64,000 bases of DNA, taken from Sulfitobacter sp. M39. Lineage in GTDB: Bacteria; Pseudomonadota; Alphaproteobacteria; Rhodobacterales; Rhodobacteraceae. Shown one piece after another: positions 61,936 to 64,000 of this stretch (position 1 is its first letter; each line of letters begins with the position of its first letter). Below the pieces are notes generated by a model. The model did not search any database. It was not told where the DNA came from and saw only the letters and a program-made list of their open reading frames with translations. The stretch lies in NCBI RefSeq assembly GCF_021735935.1, contig NZ_WMDZ01000001.1:2914001-2978000 (forward strand), written 5' to 3'. A program made the position numbers and the translations under genes.

Positions 61936-63231
61936 TTAATGGTGGTCGGTCTGGAGTTGACGTTCCAGCCATTGTGAATATTGCGAGATGCCGTAGCAGA
62001 CGACGAAGAAGAGCAAGGCGGCAAAGCCCCAAAGTTCCCAGTAGACGCCGTTCCAGTCCGTCGACGCTAGGATCGGCCCGCGGATCATCCCAACCAGGTC
62101 GAACATCGAAATAATCGACACCAGCGTGGTATCCTTGAACAGCCCGACGGCCACGTTAACGATCCCTGGGATCGAGATTTTCAAGGCTTGGGGCAAAATA
62201 ATCAGGCGCATGGCCTGCGCATAATCTAGGCCCAAGCTGTCTGCAGCCTCGTATTGACCACGTGGCAAGGCTGCCAACCCGCCCCGGATCACCTCGGCGA
62301 TATAGGCCGAAGCGAACATCGTGATCATGATGATAACACGCAGGATCAGATCGAAGTTTGTGCCCGGTGGCAGGAAGTAAGCCAGGACCACGTTGGCAAC
62401 AAAAAGCAACGTAATCAGAGGCACCCCTCGGATAAACTCAATGAAAACAACGCAGATCAGTTTGATGATCGGCAAGCTCGATTGACGACCCAGCGCAAGC
62501 AGAATGCCCATCGGCAGGGACAAAGACACGCAGATCACGCCCAAGATCATGTTGAGCATAAAGCCCCCCATGTTTCGCGAGGCGACCGGTTCCAGCGCGA
62601 GTACGCCGGATAGGCTTGGCGTAATGAAGCCGCAGATAAACCACGTCACGATGCCTGCGATGAGACCCGCAAAAAGTCCGCCTGCAAAGCTTGTCTTAAC
62701 GATTCTGCTGTAGACCACATAGCCGACCACTACGGCCAGCAACGCCGACAATGGCACCAAAAGGGAACCGCCCCAGACCAACCAAAAGGCGATGAAAGGA
62801 TAGATGACGGTAAAAAGGATGAGCCCACGTGGCAGATTGCTAAACAGCACCGGTGACACAGCGACGAACAGGAGCACGAATGCCAATGTCGGGCGCCAGT
62901 AGCCGTCCTGCGGATAGGCGATTCCAAACAACAGTTGGTTCCAGCGTTCTGTCAGCACCGAGAAACAGCCGGCTTGGACGCCGTCCAATACTTCGCGACA
63001 CTCGCGAATGTTGGATGTCGTCCAAACCCCGCCCAGCAACCAAGGAAGGAAGCCGGAAAGGATCAGGTAGATAACGTAAAGCGCTGCGAGCGTGAGAATG
63101 GTGTAAGGGATCGACGAAAACAGGCTTTCGCGGACCCATTTTACGGGCCCCTGCGCGGTTGGCGGGGGCGCGTGCTGTGGCAACATGGTGTCCCGCACAT
63201 AAGGGACGGAGGCGGCGTGTGTATCTGACAT
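61936..63231 (-). CDS. aapM: General amino-acid ABC transporter permease (AapM type)
   Basis: 431 residues, about eight to nine TM helices, with a long N-terminal extension and periplasmic loop typical of AapM. Standard HisM/GlnP permease part at the C-terminus: EFIRGVPLITLLFVANVVL, AEVIRGGLAALPRGQYEAADSLGL with the EAA loop, and ILPQALKISIPGIVN. Transports polar amino acids with AapQ. Starts 1 nt after the aapQ stop (its neighbour upstream). Confidence 0.92.
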   Translation of the reverse strand: MSDTHAASVPYVRDTMLPQHAPPPTAQGPVKWVRESLFSSIPYTILTLAALYVIYLILSGFLPWLLGGVWTTSNIRECREVLDGVQAGCFSVLTERWNQLLFGIAYPQDGYWRPTLAFVLLFVAVSPVLFSNLPRGLILFTVIYPFIAFWLVWGGSLLVPLSALLAVVVGYVVYSRIVKTSFAGGLFAGLIAGIVTWFICGFITPSLSGVLALEPVASRNMGGFMLNMILGVICVSLSLPMGILLALGRQSSLPIIKLICVVFIEFIRGVPLITLLFVANVVLAYFLPPGTNFDLILRVIIMITMFASAYIAEVIRGGLAALPRGQYEAADSLGLDYAQAMRLIILPQALKISIPGIVNVAVGLFKDTTLVSIISMFDLVGMIRGPILASTDWNGVYWELWGFAALLFFVVCYGISQYSQWLERQLQTDHH

Positions 63232-63232
63232 C

Positions 63233-64000
63233 TTACCGCTCCTTCAAGCTGACAGAGTTGTTGTAAACGTTCATGATCGCAGAGATCGACAGCGATATCG
63301 TGAGATAGAACAGCATCAGCAAAAGCACGCATTCGATCGCGCGGCCGGTCTGGTTCAGGGTGATCCCCCCCAGTGTCGCAGTGATATCGGCATACCCGAC
63401 GGCAATCGCGAGAGACGAGTTCTTGGTGATGTTGAGGTACTGCGAAATCAGCGGCGGGATGATCACGCGCAACGCCTGCGGCAGAACCACAAGGTTCATA
63501 ACCCGCTTCGGGCGCAAGCCAAGCGACGATGCGGCTTCGGTTTGCCCCTTTGAGATCGCCTGAATACCTGCGCGTACGTTTTCGGCGATGAAGGCACCGG
63601 TGTATACGGACAAAGCCAACCACAATGCGATCAGCGGCGCGCCAATTTGCAGACCACCACGGAAGTTAAAGCCCTTAAGCTCGGGGTAATCCAAAGCAAT
63701 GGGGCTACCCATAACGAAGAACATCAAAATCGCTGGCACTAGCAGGATCGCGGCAGTGGGCCATCCCATAGGCAGCAACTTGCCCGTACGGAACAGAAGG
63801 CTAACTGCATACCGGCGATAGATAATCGCGGCGATAATCGACAGCACAAAGGTCGCGACCACGATCATTGACCCCGGGCCCCAAACCGGTGCCGGAATAT
63901 AGATGCCGCGGTTGGTGAAGGCGAAGGCGTCAAACAGCATGCTCGACGTGGCGTTGTCACCGCGGAACTTGTTGGGCGCGGGTAATACGGCCGTCATCAA
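63233..64000 (-). CDS. aapQ: General amino-acid ABC transporter permease (AapQ type), C-terminal part
   Basis: At least 255 residues; the gene runs off the right edge, so the true start is missing. The apparent start near 64000 is internal, because AapQ proteins are about 400 residues. DAFAFTNRGIYIPAPV is the periplasmic stretch typical of AapQ. NVRAGIQAISKGQTEAASSLGL with LPQALRVIIPPLISQYLN is the EAA loop. Partner of AapM/AapP. Confidence 0.88.
   Translation of the reverse strand: MMTAVLPAPNKFRGDNATSSMLFDAFAFTNRGIYIPAPVWGPGSMIVVATFVLSIIAAIIYRRYAVSLLFRTGKLLPMGWPTAAILLVPAILMFFVMGSPIALDYPELKGFNFRGGLQIGAPLIALWLALSVYTGAFIAENVRAGIQAISKGQTEAASSLGLRPKRVMNLVVLPQALRVIIPPLISQYLNITKNSSLAIAVGYADITATLGGITLNQTGRAIECVLLLMLFYLTISLSISAIMNVYNNSVSLKER

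Noticed and set aside
1..64000. Mobile elements, CRISPR arrays, riboswitches
   Set aside because: No transposase, integrase, terminal repeats, regularly spaced repeats or recognised riboswitch core were found on reading.

Overview
The window looks like a chromosomal segment of a marine alphaproteobacterium of the Rhodobacteraceae (Roseobacter group; a Sulfitobacter-like organism is a guess). The evidence is high-GC, alphaproteobacterial-style proteins, gene neighbourhoods typical of that family (gshA/rsmE/ubiA, uvrC-pgsA-moaD-moaE, rpmH-rnpA-yidD-yidC-MOSC-engB-argB, an aap-type amino-acid ABC operon), and an abundance of dehydrogenases and TRAP transport. No phage, transposase, integrase or CRISPR array was seen. 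Coding density is very high, and many neighbours overlap by ATGA, GTGA or TGATG junctions.

Layout: 0-1.8 kb, MBL-fold protein (partial) and acyl-CoA dehydrogenase. 2-4.5 kb, tsaC, yqgE and a stand-alone DsbD N-terminal domain. 4.5-9.3 kb, RND efflux pump plus membrane-fusion protein. 9.5-11.4 kb, an operon of a uracil-DNA glycosylase lacking Fe-S cysteines, a LysE exporter and moaB. 11.5-16.3 kb, a pyrimidine operon: pyrB, four small unknown membrane or PH-like proteins, a dihydroorotase homologue with a dismantled active site, plsY and a small unknown. 16.3-22.4 kb, gshA, an unknown membrane protein, rsmE, ubiA, an OmpA-family protein and a coiled-coil protein. 22.4-25.7 kb, moaE, moaD, pgsA, uvrC. 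25.7-26 kb, an AT-rich gap with a perfect DnaA-box sequence. 26-32.2 kb, a pteridine-reductase-like SDR, Na/Ca antiporter, 55-aa zinc-ribbon membrane protein, S49 peptidase, ABC-2 exporter, CoxG-like protein and quinone oxidoreductase. 32.3-38.2 kb, cydAB with a 36-aa accessory peptide, a two-component system and a divergent Do-type protease.

38.4-49.5 kb holds the most coherent accessory unit. A leftward seven-gene operon encodes an N-formylglutamate amidohydrolase-like enzyme, TRAP DctQ/DctM/DctP, a glutamine-synthetase-like ligase, an aldehyde dehydrogenase and an iron alcohol dehydrogenase. A divergent MurR/RpiR regulator reads away from it, and carboxyspermidine-pathway genes (nspC and a carboxynorspermidine synthase) follow. 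The gene set suggests uptake and gamma-glutamylation-based breakdown of an amine or amino alcohol, next to polyamine synthesis. This is inferred from gene content only.

49.5-64 kb: tRNA-Arg(ACG), an orphan histidine kinase with a mercuric-reductase-like flavoprotein and a TVP38 membrane protein, then the rpmH-rnpA-yidD-ttcA-yidC-engB-argB housekeeping run. That run is interrupted by a degenerate EAL-domain membrane protein and a decayed MOSC pseudogene. It is followed by a SixA-like phosphatase and the 3' part of an aapQMP-type operon that leaves the window.
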